The notes under the pieces were generated by a model, which was given only the letters and a program-made list of their open reading frames with translations, was not told the DNA's origin and searched no databases. DNA of 64,000 bases, taken from assembly GCA_003576705.1 (NCBI GenBank), contig QOZS01000014.1, forward strand, positions 1 to 64,000, in the 5' to 3' direction. The translations under genes were made by a program, and so were the position numbers. Below, in pieces: positions 50,982 through 60,106 of this stretch (the stretch's first letter is position 1; each line of letters starts with the position of its first letter). Origin of the DNA: Desertibaculum subflavum (GTDB lineage: Bacteria > Pseudomonadota > Alphaproteobacteria > Ferrovibrionales > Ferrovibrionaceae).

Positions 50982-52907
50982 GTGTCCTGCCTGCGCCTTG
51001 CGATCCTTCTCATCGTCGCTTTCTGGTCGGTCCCGGCCGCGGCGCAGGATGTCTCCGAACTTATCCGCCAGCTCGGCGAGAGCGATCCGAAGCCGGCGAT
51101 CGAGGCGCTCGCCAAACAGGACGATCCGAAGGCCAAGGCGGCGCTGGAGGCGCTCGCCAAGGGCCTGCTGTTTCGTCGGCTCGAGGACGGCGCCGTCGTC
51201 ATCGGCGATCCCGACGGCAAGATGTTCGCCATCACCAATGCCGAGACCGGCGATGTCGAGGACATGCTGGAGCCCGACAAGATCGAGGTCATCGCCCTCG
51301 ACGCCGCCGCCAAGGGCCTGCTGGAGCAGGCCGGCATCGGCGGCGCCAAGGCGGCCGTGCCGCTCGATTTCGCCGGCGCCGTAAAGGGGTTGAATGCCGA
51401 TTCCTTCGATACCAAGCGCACCGCGATCGACCAGCTGACCGCGCTCGGTGACGGCCGCGCCATTCCCGTGCTGCAGGCGCTGGCCGATGGCCGCTTGTTC
51501 AGCCGCAAGAGCGACGGCCTGATCGTGATCGGCGATCCCGACGGCAACCGGCTGCGCCTGACCGATGCCTCGACCTTGAAGGTCGTCGGCATCGGCGATG
51601 CCGGCGATCTGGACCCGGTCTTCATCAACAACAACCTGCGCAACGTGGTGAGCGAGGCGGTCGGCAAGCTCGGCCTGCTGAGCCCGGATGCCGGGCAGCG
51701 CCGCCGCGCCGCCGACGCCCTGATCGGCAACGCGACGCCCGACGCCGTCGGATTGCTGCGGAAGGCCTTCGCGGAGGAGCGCAACGGCGACGTGCGCTCG
51801 GCAATGGCGCTCGCCATCGCGTCAGCGGAAGTCGCGGCCGAAGACAAGGGCGCCCGCCTCGCGGCGGTCGATGTGCTGGCGGGGTCGACCGACCTCCGCG
51901 TGCGCTCGCTGCTGCAGGCGCGGCTCGCCGCCGAGACCGATCCGAACGTGCGCGCCGCGGTGCAGATCGCCTTCGACAGCGTGCAGCGCAAGCTGCAGGT
52001 GATCGGCTGGGCGGCCAACCTGTTCCAGGGCATCAGCCTCGGCTCGGTTTTGCTGCTGGCCGCGATCGGGCTTGCCATCACCTTCGGCGTGATGGGCGTG
52101 ATCAACATGGCGCATGGCGAGATGATCATGCTCGGCGCCTACACCACCTACGTGACGCAGGAGGTGTTCCGAGCCTTTATCCCGCAGGCCTATTTCGATC
52201 TCTACCTGCTCTGCGCGGTGCCGGCCGGCTTCGCGGTTGCGGCGCTGGCCGGCATCGCGCTGGAGCGCGGCGTGATCCGCTTCCTCTACGGCCGCGCCCT
52301 CGAGACCCTGCTCGCCACCTGGGGCATCAGCCTGATCCTGCAGCAGCTGGTGCGCACCGTCTTCGGCGCGCCGAACAAGGAAGTGTCCAACCCGTCGTGG
52401 ATGACCGGCGGCTTCGACCTGGTCGGCGGCTTCACCGTCACCTGGAACCGGCTGGTCATCATCCTGTTCTGCTTCCTGGTGCTCGGCGCCATCGCACTGA
52501 TCCTGCGCCGCACCTCGTTCGGCCTGCACATGCGCGCGGTGACGCAGAACCGCGACATGGCGGCGGCGATGGGCATCCCGACGGCGCGGATCGACGCCAT
52601 GACCTTTGGCCTCGGCTCCGGCGTCGCCGGCATGGCCGGCGTAGCGCTGTCGCAGATCGGCAATGTCAGCCCCAATCTGGGGCAGATCTACATCGTCGAC
52701 AGTTTCCTGGTCGTGGTGTTCGGCGGCGTCGGCAGCCTGGCCGGCACCTTGGTCGGCGCCATGTCGCTCGGCATCGTCAACAAGCTACTGGAGCCGGTGG
52801 CCGGCGCCGTGCTCGGCAAGGTCGCCATCCTGGTCGCCATCATTTTGTTCATCCAGCGGCGGCCGCGCGGGCTGTTCGCGCTCAAGGGGCGTGCTGCCGA
52901 TGCGTGA
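50982..52907 (+). CDS. urtB: Urea ABC transporter permease UrtB
   Basis: A 641-residue permease. A signal-like segment (to about 22) precedes a soluble HEAT-like/periplasmic domain of about 320 residues, then LivH-type helices with AITFGVMGVINMAHGEMIMLGAY and VFGGVGSLAGTLVGAM. The large N-terminal domain is typical of proteobacterial UrtB. Start set at GTG 50982 because the signal peptide begins there; a frame from 50919 runs through the hairpin. Confidence 0.93.
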   Translation: MSCLRLAILLIVAFWSVPAAAQDVSELIRQLGESDPKPAIEALAKQDDPKAKAALEALAKGLLFRRLEDGAVVIGDPDGKMFAITNAETGDVEDMLEPDKIEVIALDAAAKGLLEQAGIGGAKAAVPLDFAGAVKGLNADSFDTKRTAIDQLTALGDGRAIPVLQALADGRLFSRKSDGLIVIGDPDGNRLRLTDASTLKVVGIGDAGDLDPVFINNNLRNVVSEAVGKLGLLSPDAGQRRRAADALIGNATPDAVGLLRKAFAEERNGDVRSAMALAIASAEVAAEDKGARLAAVDVLAGSTDLRVRSLLQARLAAETDPNVRAAVQIAFDSVQRKLQVIGWAANLFQGISLGSVLLLAAIGLAITFGVMGVINMAHGEMIMLGAYTTYVTQEVFRAFIPQAYFDLYLLCAVPAGFAVAALAGIALERGVIRFLYGRALETLLATWGISLILQQLVRTVFGAPNKEVSNPSWMTGGFDLVGGFTVTWNRLVIILFCFLVLGAIALILRRTSFGLHMRAVTQNRDMAAAMGIPTARIDAMTFGLGSGVAGMAGVALSQIGNVSPNLGQIYIVDSFLVVVFGGVGSLAGTLVGAMSLGIVNKLLEPVAGAVLGKVAILVAIILFIQRRPRGLFALKGRAADA

Positions 52908-54033
52908 GCGCTATCCCACCTATCCGCTGCTCAGCGCCGTAGGCTGGCTCGGCTTCGCCGGCGTCGGCGTGCTGCTGCTGCTGGTGCCGATCGCCAACCT
53001 GTTCGTGCCGCCCGGATCGGCGCTGCACATGCCCGACTATCTGGTGCCGCTGATCGGCAAGTACTGCACCTACGCCATGCTGGCGCTCGCGCTCGACCTG
53101 ATCTGGGGCTATGCCGGCATCCTGTCGCTCGGCCACGGCGCCTTCTTCGCGCTCGGCGGGTACTGCATGGGCATGTACCTGATGCGGCAGATCGGCGCCC
53201 GCGGCGTCTACGGCAATGCCGAGCTGCCGGATTTCATGGTGTTCCTGAACTGGAAGGAGCTGCCCTGGTACTGGCAGGGCTTCGACATGTTCTGGTTCGC
53301 CGCGATCATGGTCGTCCTGGTGCCCGGCATTCTCGCCTTCGTGCTCGGCTGGCTCACGTTCAGATCCCGCGTCACCGGCGTCTACCTGTCGATCATCACC
53401 CAGGCGATGACCTTCGCCCTGCTCCTCGCCTTCTTCCGCAACGATATGGGCTTCGGCGGCAATAACGGCCTGACCGATTTCAAGGAGATCCTCGGCTTCA
53501 ACGTGCAGGCGCCGGAAACACGGATCGGGCTCTACCTGGCTTCGGTCATCGGGCTCGCGGCGACGTTCCTGCTCTGCCGCTGGATCGTGACCTCGAAGCT
53601 CGGCCGCGTCTGCCTCGCCATCCGCGACGCCGAGAGCCGGGTGCGCTTCCTCGGCTATTCGGCGACCGGCGCCAAGCTGTTCGTGTTCACGCTGTCGGCG
53701 GTGCTGGCCGGCATTGCCGGCGCGCTCTACGTGCCGCAGGTCGGCATCATCAACCCGAGCGAGTTCTCGCCGGCCAATTCGATCGAGGTCGCGATCTGGG
53801 TCGCGGTCGGCGGCCGCGGTACCCTGGTCGGCGCCGTGCTCGGCGCCTTCGTGGTCAACTGGGGCAAGACCTGGCTGACCGGCGCCGCGCCGGATGCCTG
53901 GCTGTTCGTGCTGGGCGGCCTGTTCGTCGCCGTCACCCTGATCTTCCCCAAGGGCATCGTCGGCCTGGCGCAGCAGATCCGGCTGCGCCGCGAGGCCCCT
54001 CGGGCGGTGGCCAAGCCGGCGGAGGGCGACTGA
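52900..54033 (+). CDS. urtC: Urea ABC transporter permease UrtC
   Basis: A 377-residue LivM-type permease. Helices surround LDLIWGYAGILSLGHGAFFALGGY, with VTGVYLSIITQAMTFALLL and VAVGGRGTLVGAVLGAF further on. The ATG at 52900 overlaps urtB by eight bases, so the two are translated together. Confidence 0.94.
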   Translation: MRERYPTYPLLSAVGWLGFAGVGVLLLLVPIANLFVPPGSALHMPDYLVPLIGKYCTYAMLALALDLIWGYAGILSLGHGAFFALGGYCMGMYLMRQIGARGVYGNAELPDFMVFLNWKELPWYWQGFDMFWFAAIMVVLVPGILAFVLGWLTFRSRVTGVYLSIITQAMTFALLLAFFRNDMGFGGNNGLTDFKEILGFNVQAPETRIGLYLASVIGLAATFLLCRWIVTSKLGRVCLAIRDAESRVRFLGYSATGAKLFVFTLSAVLAGIAGALYVPQVGIINPSEFSPANSIEVAIWVAVGGRGTLVGAVLGAFVVNWGKTWLTGAAPDAWLFVLGGLFVAVTLIFPKGIVGLAQQIRLRREAPRAVAKPAEGD

Positions 54034-54034
54034 C

Positions 54035-54811
54035 ATGGTGCGACCCGAAATGCCCGGCCGCCTGCCCGGCGAGCCCGATCCGCATCTCTATCTCTCCGGC
54101 GTCACCGTCTCCTTCGACGGCTTCCGGGCGCTCAATTCGCTCTCGCTGATCATCGAGAAGGGGGAGCTCCGCACCATCATCGGGCCGAACGGCGCCGGCA
54201 AGACCACCATGATGGATGTGATCACCGGCAAGACGCGGCCCGACCAGGGGGAGGTGTTCTACGACGGCGATCACGACCTGAGCAAGCTGGACGAGGCGAC
54301 CATCGCCAATCTCGGCATCGGCCGGAAGTTCCAGCGCCCGACCGTGTTCGAGAACCTGACCGTCTACGAGAATCTCGAGCTTGCGGTGAAGGCCGACCGC
54401 AGCACCTTCGCGACCCTGCGCGGGCTGGTGACCGGCGAGATGCGCGACACCATCGATCGCCTGTTCGAGACCATCGGTCTCAGCGACCGGCGGCACGAGC
54501 TGGCCGGTGCGCTGAGCCACGGCCAGAAACAGTGGCTGGAGATCGGCATGCTGCTGGGCCAGGACGCGCAATTGCTGCTGCTCGACGAACCCGTCGCCGG
54601 CATGACCGATCATGAGACGGCGGCAACGGCCGAGCTGATCCTGCGCCTCGCCCAGGAGCGCACCCTGGTGGTGGTGGAGCACGACATGGAATTCGTGCGC
54701 AACTTGGGCGCCAAGGTGACGGTGCTGCACGAGGGATCGGTGCTGGCCGAAGGCTCGATCGACCAGGTGCAGGCGAACCAGCGCGTCATCGAAGTCTATC
54801 TGGGGCGCTGA
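54035..54811 (+). CDS. urtD: Urea ABC transporter ATP-binding protein UrtD
   Basis: A 258-residue LivG-type ATPase. Walker A GPNGAGKTTMMD, signature LSHGQKQWLEIG and Walker B LLLLDEPVAGMTD are intact. The signature LSHGQKQWLEI is typical of UrtD. It begins one base after the urtC stop. Confidence 0.95.
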   Translation: MVRPEMPGRLPGEPDPHLYLSGVTVSFDGFRALNSLSLIIEKGELRTIIGPNGAGKTTMMDVITGKTRPDQGEVFYDGDHDLSKLDEATIANLGIGRKFQRPTVFENLTVYENLELAVKADRSTFATLRGLVTGEMRDTIDRLFETIGLSDRRHELAGALSHGQKQWLEIGMLLGQDAQLLLLDEPVAGMTDHETAATAELILRLAQERTLVVVEHDMEFVRNLGAKVTVLHEGSVLAEGSIDQVQANQRVIEVYLGR

Positions 54812-54814
54812 GGC

Positions 54815-55510
54815 ATGCTGAACGTCGAAGGCATCCACCTCTATTACGGCGCGAGCCATACGCTTCGCAACGTGTCGCTGAACGCGGAGCCCGGCAAGAT
54901 CACCTGCGTGCTGGGCCGCAACGGCGTCGGCAAGACCTCGCTGCTGCGAGCCATCATGGGCCTGAAGGACATCCAGCGCGGCCGCATCGCCTGGGGCGAG
55001 ACCGAAGTGTCGCGCCTCGCGCCGCATGAGCGCGCCCGGCGCGGCTTCGCCCTGGTGCCGCAGGGCCGCGAGATCTTCCCGCGCCTCTCGGTGCTGGAAA
55101 ATCTGAAGACCGGCTTCGCGCCGCTGCCGCGATCGTTGCAGACCATCGAGGACGAGATCTACGAGCTGTTTCCGGTGCTGAAGAGCATGCTGGGCCGGCG
55201 CGGCGGCGATCTGTCGGGCGGGCAGCAGCAGCAGCTTGCCATCGCCCGCGCGCTGATCACGCGGCCGAAGCTGTTGATCCTGGACGAGCCGACCGAGGGC
55301 ATCCAGCCGTCGATCATCAAGGATATCGAGCGGGTTATCCGCAAGCTTGCGGAGCGCGGCGACATGGCGATCCTGCTGGTCGAGCAGTATTTCGATTTCG
55401 CCAGTGCGCTCGCCGACAAGTTCGTGGTGATGGAGCGCGGCGAAGTGGTGCTGGCCGGCGACAGCGGCGCGGTCGACGAGGAAGAGGTGCGGCGCTATCT
55501 CACCGTCTGA
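54815..55510 (+). CDS. urtE: Urea ABC transporter ATP-binding protein UrtE
   Basis: A 231-residue LivF-type ATPase with Walker A GRNGVGKTSLLR, signature LSGGQQQQLAIARAL and Walker B LLILDEPTEGIQPS. QxxQLAIA and EGIQPSII are UrtE-like. Last gene of the urt operon. No urease genes are present in the window. Confidence 0.95.
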   Translation: MLNVEGIHLYYGASHTLRNVSLNAEPGKITCVLGRNGVGKTSLLRAIMGLKDIQRGRIAWGETEVSRLAPHERARRGFALVPQGREIFPRLSVLENLKTGFAPLPRSLQTIEDEIYELFPVLKSMLGRRGGDLSGGQQQQLAIARALITRPKLLILDEPTEGIQPSIIKDIERVIRKLAERGDMAILLVEQYFDFASALADKFVVMERGEVVLAGDSGAVDEEEVRRYLTV

Positions 55511-55512
55511 TT

Positions 55513-55917
55513 TCAGCCATAGCCCAGCATCTGCGAGATCAGGCGGCCCGGCACCATGGCGCCGGCACCGGCGCCGATCAGCGCGCCGACATAAGTGGCG
55601 GTGACCCAGATGCGGTGCTGGCGGATGCGCCCGGTGCGCGCCGCCCAGACGGCGATGCCGATATTGATCAGCACCCACACCGACAGCAGGTGGATGACGC
55701 CGAAGCCGCCATAGAGCGGCACCAGGGTCGCCGGGATGAAGAACGAGCTGATCGAGGCGGCCGCCATGAGGCCCATCCAGATGCGCCCGAGCCGCTTGTG
55801 CACCGGCGTGCCTTTGGCCCGGAACAGCACCCAGGCGCCGAGCACGAAGGCCAGCAGCACGACCGCCAGGTGGAGCTGCACGGCCGTCGTTTCGGCCAGA
55901 TAAGGCGCCAGCGACAT
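55513..55917 (-). CDS. DUF2306 membrane protein
   Basis: A 134-residue protein with about four membrane helices (LHLAVVLLAFVLGAWVLF, GLMAAASISSFFI, HLLSVWVLINIGIAVWAA and a C-terminal one). HKRLGRIWMGLM and the HRIWVTATYVGALIGAGAG region resemble DUF2306. Function unknown. Divergent from the TetR gene with a palindromic operator between them, so it is the likely regulated target. Confidence 0.75.
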   Translation of the reverse strand: MSLAPYLAETTAVQLHLAVVLLAFVLGAWVLFRAKGTPVHKRLGRIWMGLMAAASISSFFIPATLVPLYGGFGVIHLLSVWVLINIGIAVWAARTGRIRQHRIWVTATYVGALIGAGAGAMVPGRLISQMLGYG

Positions 55918-55963
55918 CGCTGCCCTCCTCGCCGCCCGGCTGGTTGCACGCGACCGGAAGCGA

Positions 55964-55990
55964 CTCTATGTTGACACTGACAACATAGAG
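55964..55990. promoter_or_regulatory. TetR-type operator in the DUF2306/TetR divergent region
   Basis: CTCTATGTTG (55964-55973) and CAACATAGAG (55981-55990), a perfect 10-base inverted repeat around ACACTGA. It covers the -10 of a possible plus-strand promoter (TTGCAC 55944-55949, 17 bases, TATGTT 55967-55972). Confidence 0.68.
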
Positions 55991-56008
55991 GGTGAAACAA
56001 AGTTGTCA

Positions 56009-56626
56009 ATGCCAACTTCCAGCCGCGCCGGGAGCCCGCGAAGGCCGCGGGGTGGCAAACCGCCGGCCCGGTATCACCACGGCGATCTGCGCAGCGCCCT
56101 GCTCGCCGCCGGGCGCGCCATGCTGGCCGAGACAGGCCCGTCGGCGCTCAGCCTGCGCGAGCTCGCGCGCCGTCTCGGCGTATCGCACAACGCGCCGTAC
56201 AAGCATTTTGCGACGCGCGAAGCTCTGCTGGCGGCGTTGGCGGCGGAGGGTTTCAAGGCATTGGGGACGCGCAGCCGCGAAGCCACGGGAGGCAGCGGCG
56301 ACCCGGAGGCGATGGGTCTCGCCTATATCGGCTTCGCGCTGGACGAGCCTGCCGTCTATCGCCTGATGTTCTCGGACGCCATCGACAAGGCAGCGTTCCC
56401 CGACCTGCAGGCCGCGTCGCGCGCCAGTTTCGACGGCCTGCGCGGCGCGATGGAACGGGCCGTGGGACCGGAACGGGCCGCCGCGGCGGCGGTGAGCGCC
56501 TGGGCGCTGGTGCACGGCCTGTCGCTGCTGCTGCTCGACGACCAGATTCCCGCGGCCCTGTCGGCGGGGCGGAGCAAGGTAGAAGTGGCGCGCCTGGTGC
56601 TGCGCGCCTTCGGAAGGAAGCCGTAG
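56009..56626 (+). CDS. TetR/AcrR family transcriptional regulator
   Basis: A 205-residue TetR with HTH RSALLAAGRAMLAETG...SLRELARRLGVSHNAPYKHF and a WHG-type C-terminal domain (YIGFALDEPAVYRLMF, AWALVHGLSLLLL). WHG-type TetRs often control membrane or transport genes. ATG 56009 is used; a TTG at 56003 is possible. Divergent from DUF2306 with a shared palindrome. Confidence 0.92.
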   Translation: MPTSSRAGSPRRPRGGKPPARYHHGDLRSALLAAGRAMLAETGPSALSLRELARRLGVSHNAPYKHFATREALLAALAAEGFKALGTRSREATGGSGDPEAMGLAYIGFALDEPAVYRLMFSDAIDKAAFPDLQAASRASFDGLRGAMERAVGPERAAAAAVSAWALVHGLSLLLLDDQIPAALSAGRSKVEVARLVLRAFGRKP

Positions 56627-56651
56627 CGCGCGGTGTCGGCCGCGGGCGGGA

Positions 56652-56927
56652 TCAGCGTTCGGCGCGGATGCAGCGCGTCATCGTGCCGGGGGTTTCCAGC
56701 ATCGCGTCGCTGCTGCGCACCCAGAACACGGTCGCGGCATCGGCATATTTCGCCCCCGATGCGGCGCGAACCTGGATCAGGGTCGCGCGCTTGCCGTCGA
56801 GGTCGAGCGTCATGCGGTCGGTGCCGAAGCGAGCCACAGGCTTGCGTCCGTCTTCGCATTGATAGCCGACGCCCCCGCCGGCACAGCCGGCGAGGGCGAA
56901 GAGGATCAGCGCGCCCCCCCGCCGCAC
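56652..56927 (-). CDS. MliC-like lysozyme inhibitor lipoprotein
   Basis: A 91-residue lipoprotein (lipobox LAGC, near 12-15). The body YQCEDGRKPVARF, then DGKRATLIQVRAASGAKYAD and the WVRSSDAMLE end match the MliC/PliC inhibitors of c-type lysozyme, which plug the enzyme active site with a SGxxY loop. Convergent with the TetR gene and just downstream of ahcY's stop region in the opposite sense. Confidence 0.72.
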   Translation of the reverse strand: MRRGGALILFALAGCAGGGVGYQCEDGRKPVARFGTDRMTLDLDGKRATLIQVRAASGAKYADAATVFWVRSSDAMLETPGTMTRCIRAER

Positions 56928-56952
56928 CGGCCGCCCCCCCGACGACCGGCGT

Positions 56953-58245
56953 CTAGTAGCGATAGGGTTCGGGCTTGTAGGGACCGGCCGGCGCCACGCC
57001 GATATAGCTCGCCTGCTTCTCGGTCAGCTTGGTCAGCTTGACGCCGAGCTTGTCGAGATGCAGCGCCGCGACCTTCTCGTCGAGCTGCTTCGGGAGCGTG
57101 TAGACCTTGCGCTCATAGGCCTTGTGATTGTTCCACAGCTCGATCTGGGCGAGCGTCTGGTTGGTGAACGAGGCGCTCATCACGAAGGACGGGTGGCCGG
57201 TGCCGCAGCCGAGATTCACCAGCCGGCCCTCGGCCAGCACGATCAGCCGCTTGCCGTCCGGGAACTCGACCTCGTCGACCTGCGGCTTGACGTTGTGCCA
57301 GCGGTAGTTCCGCATCGCCGCGATCTGGATCTCGGAATCGAAGTGGCCGATATTGCAGACGATGGCGCGGTGCTTCATGGCGCGCAGATGGTCGATGGTG
57401 ATGACGTCGACATTGCCGGTGGCAGTGACGAAGATGTCGCCGATCGGCGCCGCCTCTTCCATCGTCGTCACCTGATAGCCTTCCATCGCCGCCTGCAGGG
57501 CGCAGATCGGATCGATCTCGGTCACCATCACGCGGGCGCCCTGGCTGCGCAGCGAGGCGGCCGAACCCTTGCCGACATCGCCATAGCCGGCGACGACGGC
57601 GACCTTGCCCGCCATCATCACGTCGGTCGCGCGCTTGATGCCGTCGACCAGGCTCTCGCGGCAGCCATAGAGGTTGTCGAATTTCGACTTGGTGACGCTG
57701 TCGTTGACGTTGATCGCCGGCACCAGGAGCTTGCCGTCGCGCGCCATCTCGTAGAGCCGGTGCACGCCGGTCGTGGTCTCCTCCGAGATGCCGCGCACGT
57801 CCTTCATCAGGTCGGCATGCTTCTCGTGCATCACCTGGGTGAGGTCGCCGCCATCATCCAGGATCATGTTCGGGATCCAGCCGTCCGGGCCCTTGACGGT
57901 CTGGTCGATGCACCACCAGAACTCTTCCTCGCTCTCGCCCTTCCAGGCGAACACGGGAATGCCCGCCGCGGCGACTGCCGAGGCCGCCTGGTCCTGGGTC
58001 GAGAAGATGTTGCAGGACGACCAGCGCACGGTGGCGCCGAGCGCGGTCAAGGTCTCGATCAGCACCGCGGTCTGGATCGTCATGTGCAGGCAGCCGGCGA
58101 TGCGGGCGCCCTTCAGCGGCTTCGACTTGCCGAATTCCTCGCGCAGGGCCATCAGGCCGGGCATCTCGGTCTCGGCGATGGCGATCTCCTTGCGGCCCCA
58201 ATCGGCGAGCGAGATGTCCTTGACCTTGTAGTCCTGCGCAGCCAT
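56953..58245 (-). CDS. ahcY: Adenosylhomocysteinase
   Basis: Hydrolyses S-adenosylhomocysteine to homocysteine and adenosine, NAD-bound; 430 residues. The NAD site is [13 protein letters not shown], with [21 protein letters not shown] forming the substrate region and the C-terminal KPEPYRY the usual tail. ATG 58245 has AAGGAG; a frame to 58293 would run into palindromes of the leader. Likely controlled at the palindromes upstream. Confidence 0.97.
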   Translation of the reverse strand: MAAQDYKVKDISLADWGRKEIAIAETEMPGLMALREEFGKSKPLKGARIAGCLHMTIQTAVLIETLTALGATVRWSSCNIFSTQDQAASAVAAAGIPVFAWKGESEEEFWWCIDQTVKGPDGWIPNMILDDGGDLTQVMHEKHADLMKDVRGISEETTTGVHRLYEMARDGKLLVPAINVNDSVTKSKFDNLYGCRESLVDGIKRATDVMMAGKVAVVAGYGDVGKGSAASLRSQGARVMVTEIDPICALQAAMEGYQVTTMEEAAPIGDIFVTATGNVDVITIDHLRAMKHRAIVCNIGHFDSEIQIAAMRNYRWHNVKPQVDEVEFPDGKRLIVLAEGRLVNLGCGTGHPSFVMSASFTNQTLAQIELWNNHKAYERKVYTLPKQLDEKVAALHLDKLGVKLTKLTEKQASYIGVAPAGPYKPEPYRY

Positions 58246-58288
58246 GGCGGGCTCCTTGAAATCGGGATGGCAAACTTTTATCAGCGAC

Positions 58289-58329
58289 AGCATTAATCCG
58301 CAATGCTAAATATAAGCATATCTTTATAT
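58289..58329. promoter_or_regulatory. Palindromes in the ahcY upstream region
   Basis: AGCATT (58289-58294) and AATGCT (58302-58307) form a perfect inverted repeat with 7-base spacer. Beside it, ATATAA (58310-58315) and TTATAT (58324-58329) flank a partly symmetric core. The block is strongly AT-rich in GC-rich DNA. It may be the promoter and operator for a methionine-cycle regulator such as SahR, which controls ahcY in many proteobacteria. Confidence 0.5.
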
Positions 58330-58388
58330 TGCATTTTGAGAGAAGCAGGCTCGTCGCGCTTCGCGGCTGGGGGCGGTAAGGTCCGCGC

Positions 58389-59411
58389 ATGAATCGGAAA
58401 GAGCGACGCGGTGGCAGAAAAACCGACGGCGGCGGCCGGCCCGGCCCGGCGGCCCCTCGCTCGGTAGCCGATCTGCTGCTGCCCAGGGCCGCGCCGTCGC
58501 CGCTGTCCGTGACGCCGGCACATCTGGCCGCCGGCGACCCCGTGGCCGCTGCCTTCGCCCGGCTCAAACGCGACGAGGCGCAATCGGCAGGGATCGCAGC
58601 GGCCGAGCAGCGGGCGAAGGCCGCGCCGCAGGATGCCGGCGCCTGGCTCAAGCTCGGCACCTTGTTGGCCAGGGCCGGACGCAAGGCGGCAGCGCTGGAG
58701 GCCTTCCACCGCTGCCTCGCCCTCGCGCCGGAGCGCGACGAGGTGCGGCATCTGATTGCCGCGTTGGGCGGCGGCGCGGCGCCGGCACGGGCCTCCGACG
58801 CCTATGTCGCCAACGTGTTCGACGGCATGGCCGAGCGGTTCGACGAGACGCTGGTCACCTTCCTCGACTATCGCGCGCCGATGCTTCTGGCCGAACTCGC
58901 AAAGCGCCGGCTCGGCGACCGCCGCATGCTCGACATCGTCGATCTCGGCTGCGGCACCGGCCTGATGGCGCCGTATCTCCGGCCGCGCGCGCGACAGCTT
59001 GTCGGCATCGACCTTTCCGGCGAGATGCTGAAGCGCGCCGCCGCGCGCGGCAGCTATGACGCCCTGCACCAGGCGGAGATCGGCACCTGGCTCGGCGCTC
59101 ACCCCACTGCTTTCGATCTGGCCGTCGCGGCCGACGTGTTCTGCTATTTCGGCGAGCTGGACGCCGTGCTGGCGGCCGTGGCGAGCGCCCTGAAGCCCGG
59201 CGGGTTGCTGCTCTTCACCGTCGAAATGAAGGCCGGCGACGGCTGGTCCCTCGCCGCCTCGGGCCGCTACACGCATACGGAAGGCTATCTGCGCCGCGCC
59301 GCCGCGGGCGCCCATCTCGGCGTGTGCGAACTGGAAGCGGTGTCGTTGCGCACCGAGAACGGCGCGGCGGTCGAGGGCTATGCGGTGGCGCTCGCCGCCG
59401 GCCGACGCTAG
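58389..59411 (+). CDS. TPR-linked class I SAM-dependent methyltransferase
   Basis: A 340-residue protein. A low-complexity Arg/Pro-rich start is followed by a TPR-like repeat (about 75-120; AWLKLGTLLARAGRKAAALEAFHRCLAL) and a class I methyltransferase with motif I DLGCGTGLM near 185. It resembles trans-aconitate/ubiquinone-type methyltransferases with N-terminal TPRs, substrate unknown. Divergent from ahcY, which recycles the SAH product. Confidence 0.83.
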   Translation: MNRKERRGGRKTDGGGRPGPAAPRSVADLLLPRAAPSPLSVTPAHLAAGDPVAAAFARLKRDEAQSAGIAAAEQRAKAAPQDAGAWLKLGTLLARAGRKAAALEAFHRCLALAPERDEVRHLIAALGGGAAPARASDAYVANVFDGMAERFDETLVTFLDYRAPMLLAELAKRRLGDRRMLDIVDLGCGTGLMAPYLRPRARQLVGIDLSGEMLKRAAARGSYDALHQAEIGTWLGAHPTAFDLAVAADVFCYFGELDAVLAAVASALKPGGLLLFTVEMKAGDGWSLAASGRYTHTEGYLRRAAAGAHLGVCELEAVSLRTENGAAVEGYAVALAAGRR

Positions 59412-59923
59412 AGCCGCGGCGCCCGGGCGACCAGCAGGCCGCGGCGGCCGGTGGGCAGCACCACACGATCGACGATGGCACGCTCCAGCGTGGTCGGACG
59501 CTCGAGGCTGATCAGGGCGCAATGCCCGTAGGCGGCGGCGACGGCATAGACGGCGCGCAGCAGATCGACCTCGATCGGCAGGTCGGCGATGTCGAGGGCC
59601 CCTGCGCCATCCGCACCGTCACCGACCGCGACGATCTGGCCACCGTCGCGGCGCGGATAGCCGACCAGGCGAAAGCTCGGATCGATGAAGACCAGTTCGC
59701 CGCTCGGCGGCACCGGTGGTGCGCTGTCGGGCCTGCCCCCCGCCGACCAGCGCGCCTGCACGGCGCGCAGCGCGGCGCTGGGCAGGCTGTCGATCGCGGG
59801 ATCCCAGGTGATATTCGGGCGTGGCACGCCGGCGCGGTCGAACCGCCGCAGCAGGTATTCCAGGCAGGGCAGATCGCTGCCGCGGGGCCGCAGAGCCTGT
59901 GAGGGCAAAGGAAGGCTTGCCAT
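59408..59923 (-). CDS. Hypothetical protein, possible PAS-like
   Basis: A 171-residue protein I do not recognise with confidence. It has an N-terminal helical part (LPCLEYLLRRFDRAG), a central strand-rich segment (GELVFIDPSFRLVGYPRRDGG) and a C-terminal alpha/beta part (AVYAVAAAYGHCALISLERPT). No signal or membrane segment. The stop overlaps the convergent methyltransferase gene by four bases. It is divergent from the hybrid kinase gene. Confidence 0.6.
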   Translation of the reverse strand: MASLPLPSQALRPRGSDLPCLEYLLRRFDRAGVPRPNITWDPAIDSLPSAALRAVQARWSAGGRPDSAPPVPPSGELVFIDPSFRLVGYPRRDGGQIVAVGDGADGAGALDIADLPIEVDLLRAVYAVAAAYGHCALISLERPTTLERAIVDRVVLPTGRRGLLVARAPRL

Positions 59924-59951
59924 GTGGGTCGAACCTCCGGCCGCTGGCCGT

Positions 59952-59972
59952 ATTCACGCCGATAGGGTGAAT
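59952..59972. promoter_or_regulatory. Inverted repeat in the kinase/hypothetical divergent region
   Basis: ATTCAC (59952-59957) and GTGAAT (59967-59972), a perfect 6-base inverted repeat with 9-base spacer, between the divergent starts at 59923 and 60107. Two CCTAGG sites (60046-60051, 60060-60065) lie farther on. Regulatory role possible. Confidence 0.3.
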
Positions 59973-60106
59973 GTGCGGGCAACCATGCGCCTTTCCGATC
60001 GGCTTGGAAATTCGGCCAGATCGGCTCGGCTGGCTGCGTGGCCAACCTAGGTCGGATGGCCTAGGCTGTGCGGCCTGCTTCCGGGGCGGGACCGACAGGC
60101 CGGAGA

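Noticed and set aside
58246..58388. SAH or SAM riboswitch upstream of ahcY
   Set aside because: None of the conserved riboswitch core sequences I know is present; the region reads as AT-rich palindromes typical of protein operators.
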